A stretch of DNA of 64,000 bases from an uncultured delta proteobacterium. GTDB taxonomy: Bacteria > Desulfobacterota > Desulfobulbia > Desulfobulbales > Desulfurivibrionaceae. Positions 42,507 through 52,572 of this stretch are shown here, piece after piece. The notes below the pieces were generated by a model. It was not told the DNA's origin and made no database searches. It saw only the letters and a program-made list of their open reading frames with translations. The DNA is taken from contig CAIPYE010000007.1 in assembly GCA_903869265.1 (NCBI GenBank), positions 1-64,000 on the forward strand, read 5' to 3'. Position 1 is the stretch's first letter; each line of letters opens with the position of its first letter. The translations under genes were made by a program, and so were the position numbers.

Positions 42507-44704
42507 GCCAGATATTCAACTGCAGCCGGCGGGATTTCTGCAAAACTTCGGCGCTGCTCGGCACGGGGTTGGTGCTCGGATTTTACCTTCCCGGCTGCCA
42601 GAAAAAAGATATCATTCCCCCTGCCAGCGGGCCTTTCAAACCCAATGCCTTCATCCAAATCGCGCCGGACGACACTGTAACCTTTTTCATCAATAAGTCG
42701 GAAATGGGCCAGGGAGTGTATACCTCGCTGTCCATGCTGATCGCCGAGGAATTGGAGGTGGATTGGAAGAAGATCAAAATCGAGGCCGCGCCGGTGGCCC
42801 CGGAATACAACCATACCCAGTGGGGCAACCTCCAGGGTACCGGCGGCAGCACCAGCATCCGCTCGACTTTTGACCAGTTGCGCACCGCCGGGGGGGCAGG
42901 CCGCATGATGCTGGTCCAGGCCGCGGCCCAGATCTGGGAGGTGCCGCCCGCATCCTGCAAGGTCGAGGGTGGCAAGGTTATCCACCCCAAAGGCGAGAAG
43001 AGTCTTTCCTACGGCACCCTGGTCGGCGCGGCCGCCAAGCTGCAGCCGCCCAAGCAGGTGCCGCTCAAACCGGCAGCAAGCTTCAAGATCATCGGCAAGC
43101 CTCGTGCCAGGCTCGATACCCCGGCCAAGGTGAACGGTACCGCCGAGTTCGGCATCGATGTCAAGCGGCCCAACCTGCTCACCGCGGTGATTGCCCGGCC
43201 GCCGGTTTTCGGTGCCACCTTGAAAGCATTCGATGCTGAAGCGGCCAAGGCGCTTCCGGGTGTGAAAGAGGTGGTGCAGGTGGATTCCGGCGTGGCGGTG
43301 GTGGCGGAGAGTTTTTGGGCCGCAAAACTGGGGCGCGACGCCCTCAAGATCAAGTGGGATGATGGGCCGCTCGCCAAGCTCGACAGCGCAACCCAGGGCA
43401 AGGAATATGCTGCCCTGGCGCAAAAACCTGGGCTGGTTGCAGCCAATCGCGGGGATGCTGCGGCAACGCTTGCCGCAGCGGGCAAAAAGATCGAGGCGAT
43501 TTATGAGGTGCCCTACCTTGCCCATGCGCCCATGGAACCCCTGAACTGCGTGGCCGACGTCCGTGCCGACAGCTGCGAGATCTGGGTGGGTACCCAGATG
43601 CAGACCCTGGACCGCAATGCAGCAGCCGAGGTGACCGGCTTGCCTCCGGAAAAGGTCACGCTGCACACCACCTTTCTCGGCGGCGGTTTCGGCCGGCGTG
43701 GCGTGGGTGACAGCCATTTTGTCCGCGAGGCGGTGCAGGTTTCCAAGGCAATGCAGGCTCCGGTCAAGGTGATGTGGACCAGGGAAGATGACATCCGCGG
43801 CGGCTATTACCGGCCCCGCGCCTATCATACGGTGCGTGCCGCTCTGGGCGAGAACAACCTTCCTTCTGTATGGCAGCAACGCATCGTCTGCCAGTCCATT
43901 GTTAAGGGCACCCCCTTCGAGGAGGGGATGATGAAGGAGGGCATCGATCATACCGCGGTGGAGGGGATCGTTGATCTCAGCTATGCGGTGCCCAACCTGC
44001 AGGTCGAATATCAGATGGCGCCGGCAGGGGTGCCGGTGCTGTGGTGGCGTTCGGTGGGCCACTCCTTCACCGCCTTTGTCAAGGAATGCTTCGTCGACGA
44101 ACTGGCTACTGCCGCAGGTCAGGACCCGCTCGCCTTTCGTAAGCAGCTTCTGGTTGACCACCCGCGCCAGATCGCGTTGCTCGACCTGTTGGCCGAAAAA
44201 GCTGGCTGGGGAAAACCCGAGCAGGGCAGGGCGCAAGGGTTGGCCATCCATGAATCCTTCGGCTCCATCGTGGCCCAGGTGGCCGAGGTGACTGTGGAAG
44301 ACAACAAGATCAAGGTGGGGCGGGTGGTCTGTGCCGTGGATTGCGGCCAGACCGTCAACCCGGACACCATCGTGGCCCAGATGCAGTCTGCCATCTATTT
44401 CGGCATGGCTGCGGCGCTCCACGATGCCATCACCTTCAAGAACGGCCGGGTTGAGCAGAGCAATTTCCACGATTACCCCATGCCGCGTTTGGCCGCAATG
44501 CCGGTGGTGGGAGTGCATATCATGCCGAGCAAGGAAAAGCCGGGCGGCATCGGTGAGCCCGGGGTGCCGCCCATTGCCCCGGCCATTGCCAATGCGGTTT
44601 TCGCTGCCAACAAAATGCGGTTGCGGACCCTGCCGTTGAATCTGGCCCTACCAACCAAACCCCCTGCCGCTGCTCCCAAGGGTGGCAAGAAAAAGAAGAA
44701 GTAG
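42503..44704 (+). CDS. Molybdopterin-binding subunit of molybdenum hydroxylase (IorB-like), Tat-type signal
   Basis: [74 protein letters not shown]. Confidence 0.94.
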   Translation: MSQIFNCSRRDFCKTSALLGTGLVLGFYLPGCQKKDIIPPASGPFKPNAFIQIAPDDTVTFFINKSEMGQGVYTSLSMLIAEELEVDWKKIKIEAAPVAPEYNHTQWGNLQGTGGSTSIRSTFDQLRTAGGAGRMMLVQAAAQIWEVPPASCKVEGGKVIHPKGEKSLSYGTLVGAAAKLQPPKQVPLKPAASFKIIGKPRARLDTPAKVNGTAEFGIDVKRPNLLTAVIARPPVFGATLKAFDAEAAKALPGVKEVVQVDSGVAVVAESFWAAKLGRDALKIKWDDGPLAKLDSATQGKEYAALAQKPGLVAANRGDAAATLAAAGKKIEAIYEVPYLAHAPMEPLNCVADVRADSCEIWVGTQMQTLDRNAAAEVTGLPPEKVTLHTTFLGGGFGRRGVGDSHFVREAVQVSKAMQAPVKVMWTREDDIRGGYYRPRAYHTVRAALGENNLPSVWQQRIVCQSIVKGTPFEEGMMKEGIDHTAVEGIVDLSYAVPNLQVEYQMAPAGVPVLWWRSVGHSFTAFVKECFVDELATAAGQDPLAFRKQLLVDHPRQIALLDLLAEKAGWGKPEQGRAQGLAIHESFGSIVAQVAEVTVEDNKIKVGRVVCAVDCGQTVNPDTIVAQMQSAIYFGMAAALHDAITFKNGRVEQSNFHDYPMPRLAAMPVVGVHIMPSKEKPGGIGEPGVPPIAPAIANAVFAANKMRLRTLPLNLALPTKPPAAAPKGGKKKKK

Positions 44705-44713
44705 GATACGGGC

Positions 44714-45511
44714 ATGGATGAACTGGCATTGTACGAAGAAATTATTCGCTTGAAAAAGGAGCGGCAGCCCGCGGTGCTGGCCACGGTGATCGAGACCCGC
44801 GGTTCCTCGCCCCGCAAGGCCGGAGCCAAGATGCTGGTCTATGGTGATGGCACCATCAACGGGACCATCGGCGGGGGCAAGATCGAGGCCGAGACCATCG
44901 TCGCCGCAGGGGAGGTTTTGCGGCGCAATGCCCCCCGCACCGTGGCCTTCAGTCTTACCGAGGCGCACGGCGGCGTCTGCGGCGGCGACGTGACGATTTA
45001 TCTCGAACCGCTGGTCGCGGCCCCGCACTGCATCATCATCGGCGACGGTCATGTCGGCCAGGCCATGGGTGAGGCTGCCGGGCGGGCCGGTTTTCTGGTG
45101 AGCCTTGCCGACGAAGCCGACAACCGGGCAGAACTCCTTTCCCGCGCCGATGGCCGTACCTATTTTTTCATCTGTACCAGCGATCACCAGCAGGATTTTC
45201 TTGCCGTGCAAGAGGCGCTGGCCACTCCCGCCTGCCACATCGCAGTGCTGGGCAGCAACCGGAAACGCAAGGCCATGGAGGAGTTTTTACTGGGACAGGG
45301 GCTCACGCCGCAGGCGATCAGCCGGGTTGTTTCCCCGGCCGGGCTCGATATCGGCGCGGAAACGCCCGAGGAAATTGCGGTCAGCGTGGTGGCCCAGATG
45401 ATTCAGGTTCGCAGAGCCAATGCAGACACAGACACGCATCGCAGCGCTGCTACTTGCCGCCGGCCTCTCAAGGCGCATGGGCACAAGCAAGCAATTGCTG
45501 CCGCTGGCTGA
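44714..45511 (+). CDS. XdhC/CoxI-family protein
   Basis: AVLATVIETRGSSPRKAGAKMLVYGDGTINGTIGGGKIEAE; C-terminal half Rossmann-like. Confidence 0.92.
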   Translation: MDELALYEEIIRLKKERQPAVLATVIETRGSSPRKAGAKMLVYGDGTINGTIGGGKIEAETIVAAGEVLRRNAPRTVAFSLTEAHGGVCGGDVTIYLEPLVAAPHCIIIGDGHVGQAMGEAAGRAGFLVSLADEADNRAELLSRADGRTYFFICTSDHQQDFLAVQEALATPACHIAVLGSNRKRKAMEEFLLGQGLTPQAISRVVSPAGLDIGAETPEEIAVSVVAQMIQVRRANADTDTHRSAATCRRPLKAHGHKQAIAAAG

Positions 45512-46013
45512 CAAGCCGGTCATCCATCACTGCCTCCAAGCCTTGCTCGCCACGCAGGCTTCGCCCCTCGTGGTCGTGCTCGGCCCCGGGGGCGAAGCGG
45601 TGCAGGAGGCCATTGCCCCCTTTCCCGTCACCATTGCCTGGAACCGCGATCCGGAAGGGGATATGGCAGGTTCGGTCCGTGCCGGGCTGGCTCTGCTGCC
45701 GCCGGATTGCATCGGAGTGCTGGTCCACTTGGTAGACCACCCGCTGGTAACCGCAGCCACCATGCAGACCCTTTGCGCGGCCCATCTGGCCACGCCCCAG
45801 TCGATTATCATCCCCACCTGCAACGGCCGCCAAGGCCATCCCACGCTTTTTTCTCGGGAGGTTCTTGACGAGCTGACATCTTCTGCAATCCTGCGGGATA
45901 TTGTCAGGAAAGACCCGGCACGGGTGCTACGGATTCCTGTGGAGGATGAAGGGATATTCCTCGACATGGATACCCCGGCCGAGTATGACGCTATGCGTCA
46001 GAGGGTTTCATGA
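45420..46013 (+). CDS. Molybdenum cofactor cytidylyltransferase (MocA family)
   Basis: RIAALLLAAGLSRRMGTSKQLLPL, GVLVHLVDHPLVTAATM, GHPTLFSREV. Confidence 0.92.
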   Translation: MQTQTRIAALLLAAGLSRRMGTSKQLLPLADKPVIHHCLQALLATQASPLVVVLGPGGEAVQEAIAPFPVTIAWNRDPEGDMAGSVRAGLALLPPDCIGVLVHLVDHPLVTAATMQTLCAAHLATPQSIIIPTCNGRQGHPTLFSREVLDELTSSAILRDIVRKDPARVLRIPVEDEGIFLDMDTPAEYDAMRQRVS

Positions 46014-46142
46014 GATGGTTTTAGCCTGACACTTTGACTTGAAAGCGATGGCCATCCTTCATTGCCTCGGGGACGGGCAACATAAGAGTTGTTTTTGTAT
46101 GTGTGATATCTGTAGTTAGAAAATTTGACCCAGGAGACAGTT

Positions 46143-46514
46143 ATGTTTGACGGGAAATTTATGGAAGTGGTCAGCAAAGAGGGTGTAGTGGCGATAGTTT
46201 CATGTGCCGAAAATGAAGCGCATGTTGTGAATACTTGGAATTCCTATCTTGTATTTCCAGATGAACAGAGAATTCTCATTCCTGCCTGGAAGATGCTGGA
46301 AACAGAAAAGAAAATTACACAAAACAATAACGTATTGCTTACGCTCGGAACTAAAGAGGTGGAGGGCCGTATGGGACCAGGTACTGGCTACCTTATTACA
46401 GGGACGGCTAAGTTCCTTCGTTTAGGACCTGAATTTGACATGATGAAAAGCAAATTTTCATTTATGACCAGAGTGCTTGAAATAACAGTTTCATCGGTGC
46501 AGCAAACCCTTTGA
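46143..46514 (+). CDS. Pyridoxamine 5'-phosphate oxidase-related FMN-binding protein
   Basis: Flavin-reductase-like split-barrel pattern (NTWNSYLVFPDEQRILIPAWKM, GTGYLITGTAKFL). Confidence 0.7.
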   Translation: MFDGKFMEVVSKEGVVAIVSCAENEAHVVNTWNSYLVFPDEQRILIPAWKMLETEKKITQNNNVLLTLGTKEVEGRMGPGTGYLITGTAKFLRLGPEFDMMKSKFSFMTRVLEITVSSVQQTL

Positions 46515-46876
46515 GGTCTTGTTGTTATGGAAATCAAGAAGCCGGATAGTTTGAAGGCTGTCAATAATTAAGTAAGGTGTCCCCGGAATTGCCCACCACT
46601 CCTTTTGGAAATTGATGTAGCGGGTATAGCGCCGGTGCGCCTCGCCTATGGCCCGGTACAATCCATCCTCTGATTCCGGGCCAGCGATAAGATACACATA
46701 GTTGGGCATCAGGCAATAGGACCAGATCTGCACCTTGCAGCGATTGCACCACTCGGTCATCAGGTAGAGATACTCCCGGTAGTCGTTCTCCGCAAAGAAG
46801 GTCTCCAGGCGCGGTTGCCGCGTTGCGTAATGTGGTGGGGAATGGCGGGAATAACGACTCTTGCTATGCGTGCCAT
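46515..46876 (-). pseudogene. Degenerate REP-associated tyrosine (IS200-like, Y1) transposase
   Basis: Start MARIARVVIPAIPHHITQRGNR is in a different frame from RLETFFAENDYREYLYLMTEWCNRCKVQIWSYCLMPNYVYLI; truncated after NFQKEW. Confidence 0.8.
46560..46590. repeat. Direct repeat copy 1 flanking the Y1 transposase remnant
   Basis: GTCAATAATTAAGTAAGGTGTCCCCGGAATT. Confidence 0.85.
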
Positions 46877-46908
46877 GATGAAAGGGATATCTCAGATATG
46901 GAAGAGGA

Positions 46909-46939
46909 GTCAATAATTAAGTAAGGTGTCCCCTGAATT
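46909..46939. repeat. Direct repeat copy 2 flanking the Y1 transposase remnant
   Basis: GTCAATAATTAAGTAAGGTGTCCCCTGAATT; one mismatch to copy 1. Confidence 0.85.
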
Positions 46940-46949
46940 TGTCCTGAAT

Positions 46950-46985
46950 TACCTGTAAGGAGTCGGTTGGATTTACTTGTTGGGC
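46950..46985 (-). other. Truncated attC-like site (R'' side only)
   Basis: Minus strand GCCCAACAAGTAAATCCAACCGACTCCTTACAGG; R''-type GCCCAAC about 45 bp after the cassette ORF stop; no matching right half. Confidence 0.55.
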
Positions 46986-47030
46986 AAATCACTATTGACC
47001 GCTGTTAGCTCAGTGCCTGCTTCCTTTCTG

Positions 47031-47366
47031 TCATTTCTTCTTCTTGTCAACTGGGGTTATCAAGATATTCTTGTCGGCGTCTAAGTTCTCAACATTCTCA
47101 GCGTCAATTAAATCCATGTCGCCCAAAGCCACATTGTTCTTTATAGTTATGTTTTTCCCTCCTTTGATCTTGATTGCCGTGGGTCGTTGTCTTTCTTGCC
47201 TCTCTTGAACGGCGGAAGATTGCTTGCCAACTTCTTTATCGTACTGCTTGCCAATGAGCCACCAACCACCGCCGAACAGGGATGCACCAACAAGGGCAGC
47301 GATTACCAAAGTAAGGGTCGGATGTGGCGCACCTATTACACCATATAGGGTTTTCAATAGATCCAT
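47031..47366 (-). CDS. Integron-cassette-borne hypothetical protein with N-terminal TM helix
   Basis: 111-aa ORF starting about 28 bp after the attC R' end, preceded by AAGGAG; TM segment LTLVIAALVGASLFGGGWWLIG. Confidence 0.7.
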   Translation of the reverse strand: MDLLKTLYGVIGAPHPTLTLVIAALVGASLFGGGWWLIGKQYDKEVGKQSSAVQERQERQRPTAIKIKGGKNITIKNNVALGDMDLIDAENVENLDADKNILITPVDKKKK

Positions 47367-47393
47367 TGTCTTCTGTTCTCCTTCCTATCATCT

Positions 47394-47461
47394 GCCCAAC
47401 GACCAAGCTAAGACGCGGCTGGCCGGAGGCCAGACCGTCGTGTTTGAGCGCATTGTTAGGT
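47394..47461 (-). other. attC (59-be) integron recombination site
   Basis: Minus strand ACCTAAC-AATGCGCTCAAACACGACGGTCTGGCC-TCC-GGCCAGCCGCGTCTTAGCTTGGTC-GTTGGGC: RYYYAAC/GTTRRRY boxes and imperfect palindrome. Confidence 0.78.
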
Positions 47462-47471
47462 GGCTTTGACC

Positions 47472-47798
47472 TTACCCCTGTGATTGTTCCAGTCTGCGAT
47501 TAGCGATTTCGGCTTTTTGAGCCCGTTTAAAGGCTGCTGAAAATTCTTCTGGGGTCATGTTGTCCAGAGAGCTGTGGGGCCGATTTGCATTATAATCCTT
47601 CCGCCATGACTCAATTATTTCTTGGGCCTTGCACAGGCTGACGAACACATGCTCATTGAGGCATTCGTCTCGAAACTTCCCATTAAAGCTCTCGATATAG
47701 GCGTTCTGAACCGGTCTTCCTGGCTGAATAAACCTGAGCTTGACTTTGTTTTTAAAAGCCCAGAGATCCAGGGCCTTAATGAATTTTGGGGACATCAT
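47472..47798 (-). pseudogene. IS3-family transposase OrfB, C-terminal remnant
   Basis: [37 protein letters not shown]...[18 protein letters not shown]-terminal catalytic half absent. Confidence 0.85.
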
Positions 47799-47881
47799 AT
47801 CTAATTATTTTTCTTATACCACATATGCGGTCCGTTTGATGATGGGCCAGCCTGCGTAGCAGAATCGCCTGTGGCCAAAAC

Positions 47882-50563
47882 TTACCGCAACTCCGCCAAC
47901 CGCTCCATACCTGCCTTGATCTTCTCTAATTTAGCCTGCATTTCCACGATTTTTTCCCGCTCCTTGGCGACCACCTCTTCCGGGGCGTTGGCCATGAATT
48001 TTTCATTGGTCAATTTGCCCTGGCAGCGGGCCAGTTCGGTCTCGGTCTTGTCCTGATCCTTTTTCAGCTTGGCCTGCTCTTTGTCCACATCCACCAGCCC
48101 GGCCAGGGGCACGAAGATCTCGATGTCGGTATAGAGATAGGAGGCTGCGCCTTTGGGCCGGGCGCCTTCCTTCTGCACGGCCATGGTGGTGGTGCGGGTC
48201 AGGGTTTTAAGGGAAGGAGCAAGAGAGGTCAACCCCGCATGTTTGCGCTCGTCGTGGCAGACGATCTGCACCTCGATTTCGGCGGAGGGATGGATCATGG
48301 CCTCGCTTCTGATGTTGCGGATACCGCTTACAATTCCCATGAAGAGCGCAGCCAGTTCGGCGGCCTCGGGATCATCCCAGGCAGGGTTTGGCGTGGGGTA
48401 CGCTTCGACCATGATACTGGTCCGCTCACCGGGCAGGACATGCCAGATTTCCTCGGTGACAAACGGGGTGATGGGGTGCAGGAGTTTGAGCACGTTTTCC
48501 AGCACCGCCAGGAGCACAGCCTGGGACTGGGCTTTGGCCGTGGCGTTGTCGCCGTAAAGATCGGACTTGATCCATTCCAGGTACCAGTCGCAGAACTCGC
48601 TCCAGACAAACTGGTAGATGGTCGAGGCTGCGTCGTTGAAGCGGTAGTCGTCCAGGGCTTGGCGTACCTCGGTGATTGCCTGGTTGAGGCGGTGGAGAAT
48701 CCAGCGGTGGGACAGGGGCAGGGTGGATGGGTCGATATCCTTGCTGATCGCGGGATCGCATGCATTGATGTGCATGAGGGCGAAGCGGGCCGCGTTCCAG
48801 ATCTTGTTGATGAAATGGCGGTAGCCTTCGATGCGCTCCTCGGCGAGTTTGATCTCGCGGCCCTGGGCGGCAAAGGCGGTGAGGGTGAAGCGCAGGGCGT
48901 CGGTGCCGTACTCGGCCATGACCACCAGCGGGTCGATGACATTGCCCGTGGACTTGCTCATCTTCTTGCCGTGCTTGTCGCGGACCAGGGCGTGGAGATA
49001 GACGTCCTTGAAAGGCACCTCGTCCATGATGTGGATGCCCATCATCATCATCCGGGCCACCCAAAAAAAGAGGATGTCGAAGGAGGTGATCAGCACTGAG
49101 GTGGGGTAGAAGAACTTCAACTCCTTGGTGTCGTCGGGCCAGCCCAGGGTGGAGAAGGGCCAGAGGGCCGAGGAGAACCAGGTGTCCAGCACGTCGGTTT
49201 CCTGGGTGAGTTTGGCTGAGCCGCATTTTTCGCACAAGGCAGGGGCGTGCTCCTCCACCATGAAATGGGAGCAGTCGCCGCAGGTCCAGGCCGGGATCTG
49301 ATGGCCCCACCAGATCTGGCGGGAGATGCACCAGTCGCGGATGTTGTCCATCCAAGCGTAGAAGGTGTTGTACCAGGTCTTGGGGTGGATTGTCGTCCGT
49401 CCGTCGCGCACCGCGGCCACGGCCTGGGCTGCCAGGGGCTTTACGGAAACGAACCACTGTAATGAGGTGGTGGGCTCGACCACGGTTTTGCAGCGGTAGC
49501 ACTGACCCACCGCATGGGCGTAATCCTCGATCTTTTCCAGAAAACCCTGCGCTTCGAGGTCGGCGACGATCTGCTTGCGGCAGGCAAAGCGCTCCAGCCC
49601 GGCGTACGGTCCGGCCGCTTCGTTCATGATCCCCGAGTCGTCCATGACCTTGAGGCGCTCCAGGTTGTGGCGCAACCCGATCTCGTAGTCGTTGCGGTCA
49701 TGGGACGGGGTGACCTTGAGCGCGCCGGTGCCGAACTCCCGCTCCACATGGTGATCGTAGACCACCGGGATGGTGCGGTCGGTGAGGGGCAGCTTGATGC
49801 CGATTTCCTTCAGGTGGCTGTAGCGCTCGTCGTCGGGATGCACGGCCACGGCGGTGTCGCCCAGCATGGTTTCTGGCCGGGTGGTGGCGACCACCACGTG
49901 GCCGGAACCGTCGGCATAGGGGTAGCGGATGTGGTAGAGCTTGCCCGCTGTGTCCTCGTGCTCCACCTCATCGTCGGAGAGCGCGGTTTTGCAGCGGGGG
50001 CACCAGTTGACGATATAGTCGCCCTTGTAGATCAGCCCTTCCTTGTAGAGGCGGACAAAGACGGTGCGCACCGCCTTGGACAACCCCTCGTCCATGGTGA
50101 ACCGTTCCCGGTCCCAGTCGCAGGAGCAGCCCAAGTGCTTAAGCTGGTTGATGATGGTGCCGCCTTTTTCCTCGCGCCATTGCCAGACCCGCTCGATGAA
50201 CTGCTCGCGGCCCAGATCGTGGCGGCTCTTGCCCTCGGTGGCAAGCTGGCGCTCCACCACGTTTTGGGTGGCGATGCCCGCGTGGTCGGTGCCCGGCACC
50301 CAGAGGGTGTTGTAGCCGCACATCCGCTTGTAGCGGACCAGGACATCCTGCATGGTGTTGTTCAGGGCATGGCCCACATGGAGCACGCCGGTGACGTTGG
50401 GCGGCGGGATGACGATGGAAAAGGAGGGCTTGGACTCGTCCATGGTGGCCTGGAAGTTTTTCTGCTCAAGCCATTTCTGATACCACTTGGCCTCAACCTC
50501 TTTGAATTCGTACCCCTTGGCCAGTTCATGCTCGGCGGGCTGGGCGGAAGCGTTATCGCTCAT
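47882..50563 (-). CDS. valS: Valyl-tRNA synthetase
   Basis: PPPNVTGVLHVGHALNNTMQD, MSKSTGNVIDPL; C-terminal coiled coil. Confidence 0.97.
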   Translation of the reverse strand: MSDNASAQPAEHELAKGYEFKEVEAKWYQKWLEQKNFQATMDESKPSFSIVIPPPNVTGVLHVGHALNNTMQDVLVRYKRMCGYNTLWVPGTDHAGIATQNVVERQLATEGKSRHDLGREQFIERVWQWREEKGGTIINQLKHLGCSCDWDRERFTMDEGLSKAVRTVFVRLYKEGLIYKGDYIVNWCPRCKTALSDDEVEHEDTAGKLYHIRYPYADGSGHVVVATTRPETMLGDTAVAVHPDDERYSHLKEIGIKLPLTDRTIPVVYDHHVEREFGTGALKVTPSHDRNDYEIGLRHNLERLKVMDDSGIMNEAAGPYAGLERFACRKQIVADLEAQGFLEKIEDYAHAVGQCYRCKTVVEPTTSLQWFVSVKPLAAQAVAAVRDGRTTIHPKTWYNTFYAWMDNIRDWCISRQIWWGHQIPAWTCGDCSHFMVEEHAPALCEKCGSAKLTQETDVLDTWFSSALWPFSTLGWPDDTKELKFFYPTSVLITSFDILFFWVARMMMMGIHIMDEVPFKDVYLHALVRDKHGKKMSKSTGNVIDPLVVMAEYGTDALRFTLTAFAAQGREIKLAEERIEGYRHFINKIWNAARFALMHINACDPAISKDIDPSTLPLSHRWILHRLNQAITEVRQALDDYRFNDAASTIYQFVWSEFCDWYLEWIKSDLYGDNATAKAQSQAVLLAVLENVLKLLHPITPFVTEEIWHVLPGERTSIMVEAYPTPNPAWDDPEAAELAALFMGIVSGIRNIRSEAMIHPSAEIEVQIVCHDERKHAGLTSLAPSLKTLTRTTTMAVQKEGARPKGAASYLYTDIEIFVPLAGLVDVDKEQAKLKKDQDKTETELARCQGKLTNEKFMANAPEEVVAKEREKIVEMQAKLEKIKAGMERLAELR

Positions 50564-50566
50564 CGG

Positions 50567-51610
50567 TTACATTACACTCCATGGTTTGGGAAGAAAGATG
50601 TTGGTATAGAGATCCAGGGCATAGCGGTCGGTCATGCCGGCGATGAAGTCGCAGACCATCTGCTCCCGCGAGGTCGCGTCATCATAATCGATGACCCTTT
50701 CCCAGTGGTCGTCGTGGTTGATGAAATACTCGTACAGCTCCCGCAGCACCTTCTTGGCCTTGATGAAATCGTCATGCACCCGGTTGGTCTCGTAGACGTT
50801 TTCATAGAGAAATGAGCGCAGTTCACCGATGCCCTCCAGCAGATGCGGGGTCATGGTCAGGGTTTCTCCGCCGTTTTTCAGGGTCTGGACCACAAGATCG
50901 TGGACCATGGTGCCGATCCGCCCGGAATGACTGGGACCGAACAGCTTCTGGATATGGCTGGGGATCTGCGATTCGCTGAGAATCCCGGCCCGCACCGCAT
51001 CGTCGAGGTCGTGGTTCACATAGGCGATGATGTCGGCGATGCGCACGACCCTGCCTTCCATGGTGGCAGGCAGTTCGGAGATGTCCAGGGGCAGGATCTC
51101 GCGGCGTCCTTTGGAGTGTTTGGCAATGCCGTCCAAGACTTCTACGGTGAGGTTGAGTCCCTCGCCCTTTTTTTCCAGGATGTTCACCACCCGCAAGCTC
51201 TGGTCGTAGTGACGGAAGCCATGAGGGTACAGCTCGTCAAGCACCGCTTCTCCGGCGTGGCCGAAGGGCGTGTGCCCGAGATCATGGCCCAGGGCGATGG
51301 CCTCGGTGAGATGGCCATTGAGGCGTAAGGCCACGGAGATGGTCCGGGCGATCTGGCTGACCTCAAGCACATGGGTGAGCCGGGTCCGGTAATGGTCGCC
51401 GGTGGGGGCCAGGAACACCTGGGTTTTATGCTTGAGGCGGCGGAAGGATTTGCAGTGGATGATCCGATCCCGGTCCCGCTGGTAGGCGCCCCGGATGGGG
51501 CATTCCTCTTCGGGCTTGAGCCTGCCTTTGCTGTTGCGGCTTAAAGCGGCAAAGGGCGCGAGGCTTGCGGCCTCGCGCTCCTCAATCTGCTTGCGGATGG
51601 AATGGTCCAT
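50567..51610 (-). CDS. Deoxyguanosinetriphosphate triphosphohydrolase-like HD protein
   Basis: [62 protein letters not shown]. Confidence 0.93.
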   Translation of the reverse strand: MDHSIRKQIEEREAASLAPFAALSRNSKGRLKPEEECPIRGAYQRDRDRIIHCKSFRRLKHKTQVFLAPTGDHYRTRLTHVLEVSQIARTISVALRLNGHLTEAIALGHDLGHTPFGHAGEAVLDELYPHGFRHYDQSLRVVNILEKKGEGLNLTVEVLDGIAKHSKGRREILPLDISELPATMEGRVVRIADIIAYVNHDLDDAVRAGILSESQIPSHIQKLFGPSHSGRIGTMVHDLVVQTLKNGGETLTMTPHLLEGIGELRSFLYENVYETNRVHDDFIKAKKVLRELYEYFINHDDHWERVIDYDDATSREQMVCDFIAGMTDRYALDLYTNIFLPKPWSVM

Positions 51611-51614
51611 AGCC

Positions 51615-52409
51615 TTAGAGGGCCGGAGCCAGGCTGCTCACATGGTTGACGATCTCGCCCCGGTTCAGCTCCTTGAGCACCGGATGGTCCATGATCTTGT
51701 TCGGGGCAGTTTCGCCGTTGATGTTGGTAATCACCAGCTTGCCGCGGCCCTTGCCGTAAAGATCGTTGAAATCATAGACCGCGCCGACCACGGTGAGTTC
51801 GTTGGCCTGGATCTTGTCCTTGTACAGTTCCATGGCGGCCTTGACCTGATAGTCCACGTTGCGTTCCACGTTCTTGCTCCAGCGACCGTTTATGTCTCCT
51901 GATTTATCCTCGGCAGCAATCACCGGTTTCAGGGTGTCCAATTCTGCCTTGATGCCCTTGGTCTCGCCGGAATAATCGCCCATGGCCGCCTTGATCGCGC
52001 CGCAGCTTGAGTGACCCAGGATCAGGAGGATTTTGGTGGGCAGATGGCGTACCCCGTAGTCAATCGATCCTTCCGCAGTCTTGACCTGGTTGCCGATGTT
52101 GCGGATTACGAAGATGTTGTTGTCCGGCTCCATGCCGAACAACTGGGTGTGCACCCTGGAATCGGAGCAGGCAACCACGGTGAGGGTCGGGGTCTGACCG
52201 GTCTGGAAACCGTCGAAGTGGTGGCTGTCGTTGTGGTTGGTGAACTGGTCATTGCCGCTGACCGCAGCCTTGATCGTGGCCTCCGCGCTTTTGACCGGCA
52301 CGGCTGGAGTATCTTGGCCATGTTCGGCAAAGGCAGCTGGGACGCAGGTTAGCAGGACGGCGCAGGCGAGGGTGGTGGCAAGTCTTGTAAACGGGTACAT
52401 TTTTTTCAT
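51615..52409 (-). CDS. Exported beta-class carbonic anhydrase
   Basis: Signal peptide ([29 protein letters not shown]); [28 protein letters not shown] zinc motifs. Confidence 0.9.
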   Translation of the reverse strand: MKKMYPFTRLATTLACAVLLTCVPAAFAEHGQDTPAVPVKSAEATIKAAVSGNDQFTNHNDSHHFDGFQTGQTPTLTVVACSDSRVHTQLFGMEPDNNIFVIRNIGNQVKTAEGSIDYGVRHLPTKILLILGHSSCGAIKAAMGDYSGETKGIKAELDTLKPVIAAEDKSGDINGRWSKNVERNVDYQVKAAMELYKDKIQANELTVVGAVYDFNDLYGKGRGKLVITNINGETAPNKIMDHPVLKELNRGEIVNHVSSLAPAL

Positions 52410-52572
52410 TGGTGGGGCTCCAAAATGGTGGAATGGATAAAAAAGAGATATATGCATATCTGTTTGTTTTTACGATAATCGAGCCTTGTGTGGGCAACCA
52501 AAAACAAGCGTTGAAGATACCGGCAAATGCGGCGTCGGTCAAGTGCGATACGCGTATTTGCGGCAGGGAAAA

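Noticed and set aside
42329-44518. 729-aa minus-strand ORF
   Set aside because: Lies entirely opposite the well-supported Mo-hydroxylase large subunit; sequence is low-complexity His/Gly/Arg-rich as expected of an antisense shadow in GC-rich DNA.
49514-50815. 433-aa plus-strand ORF
   Set aside because: Antisense to valS and the dgt-like gene; shadow ORF.
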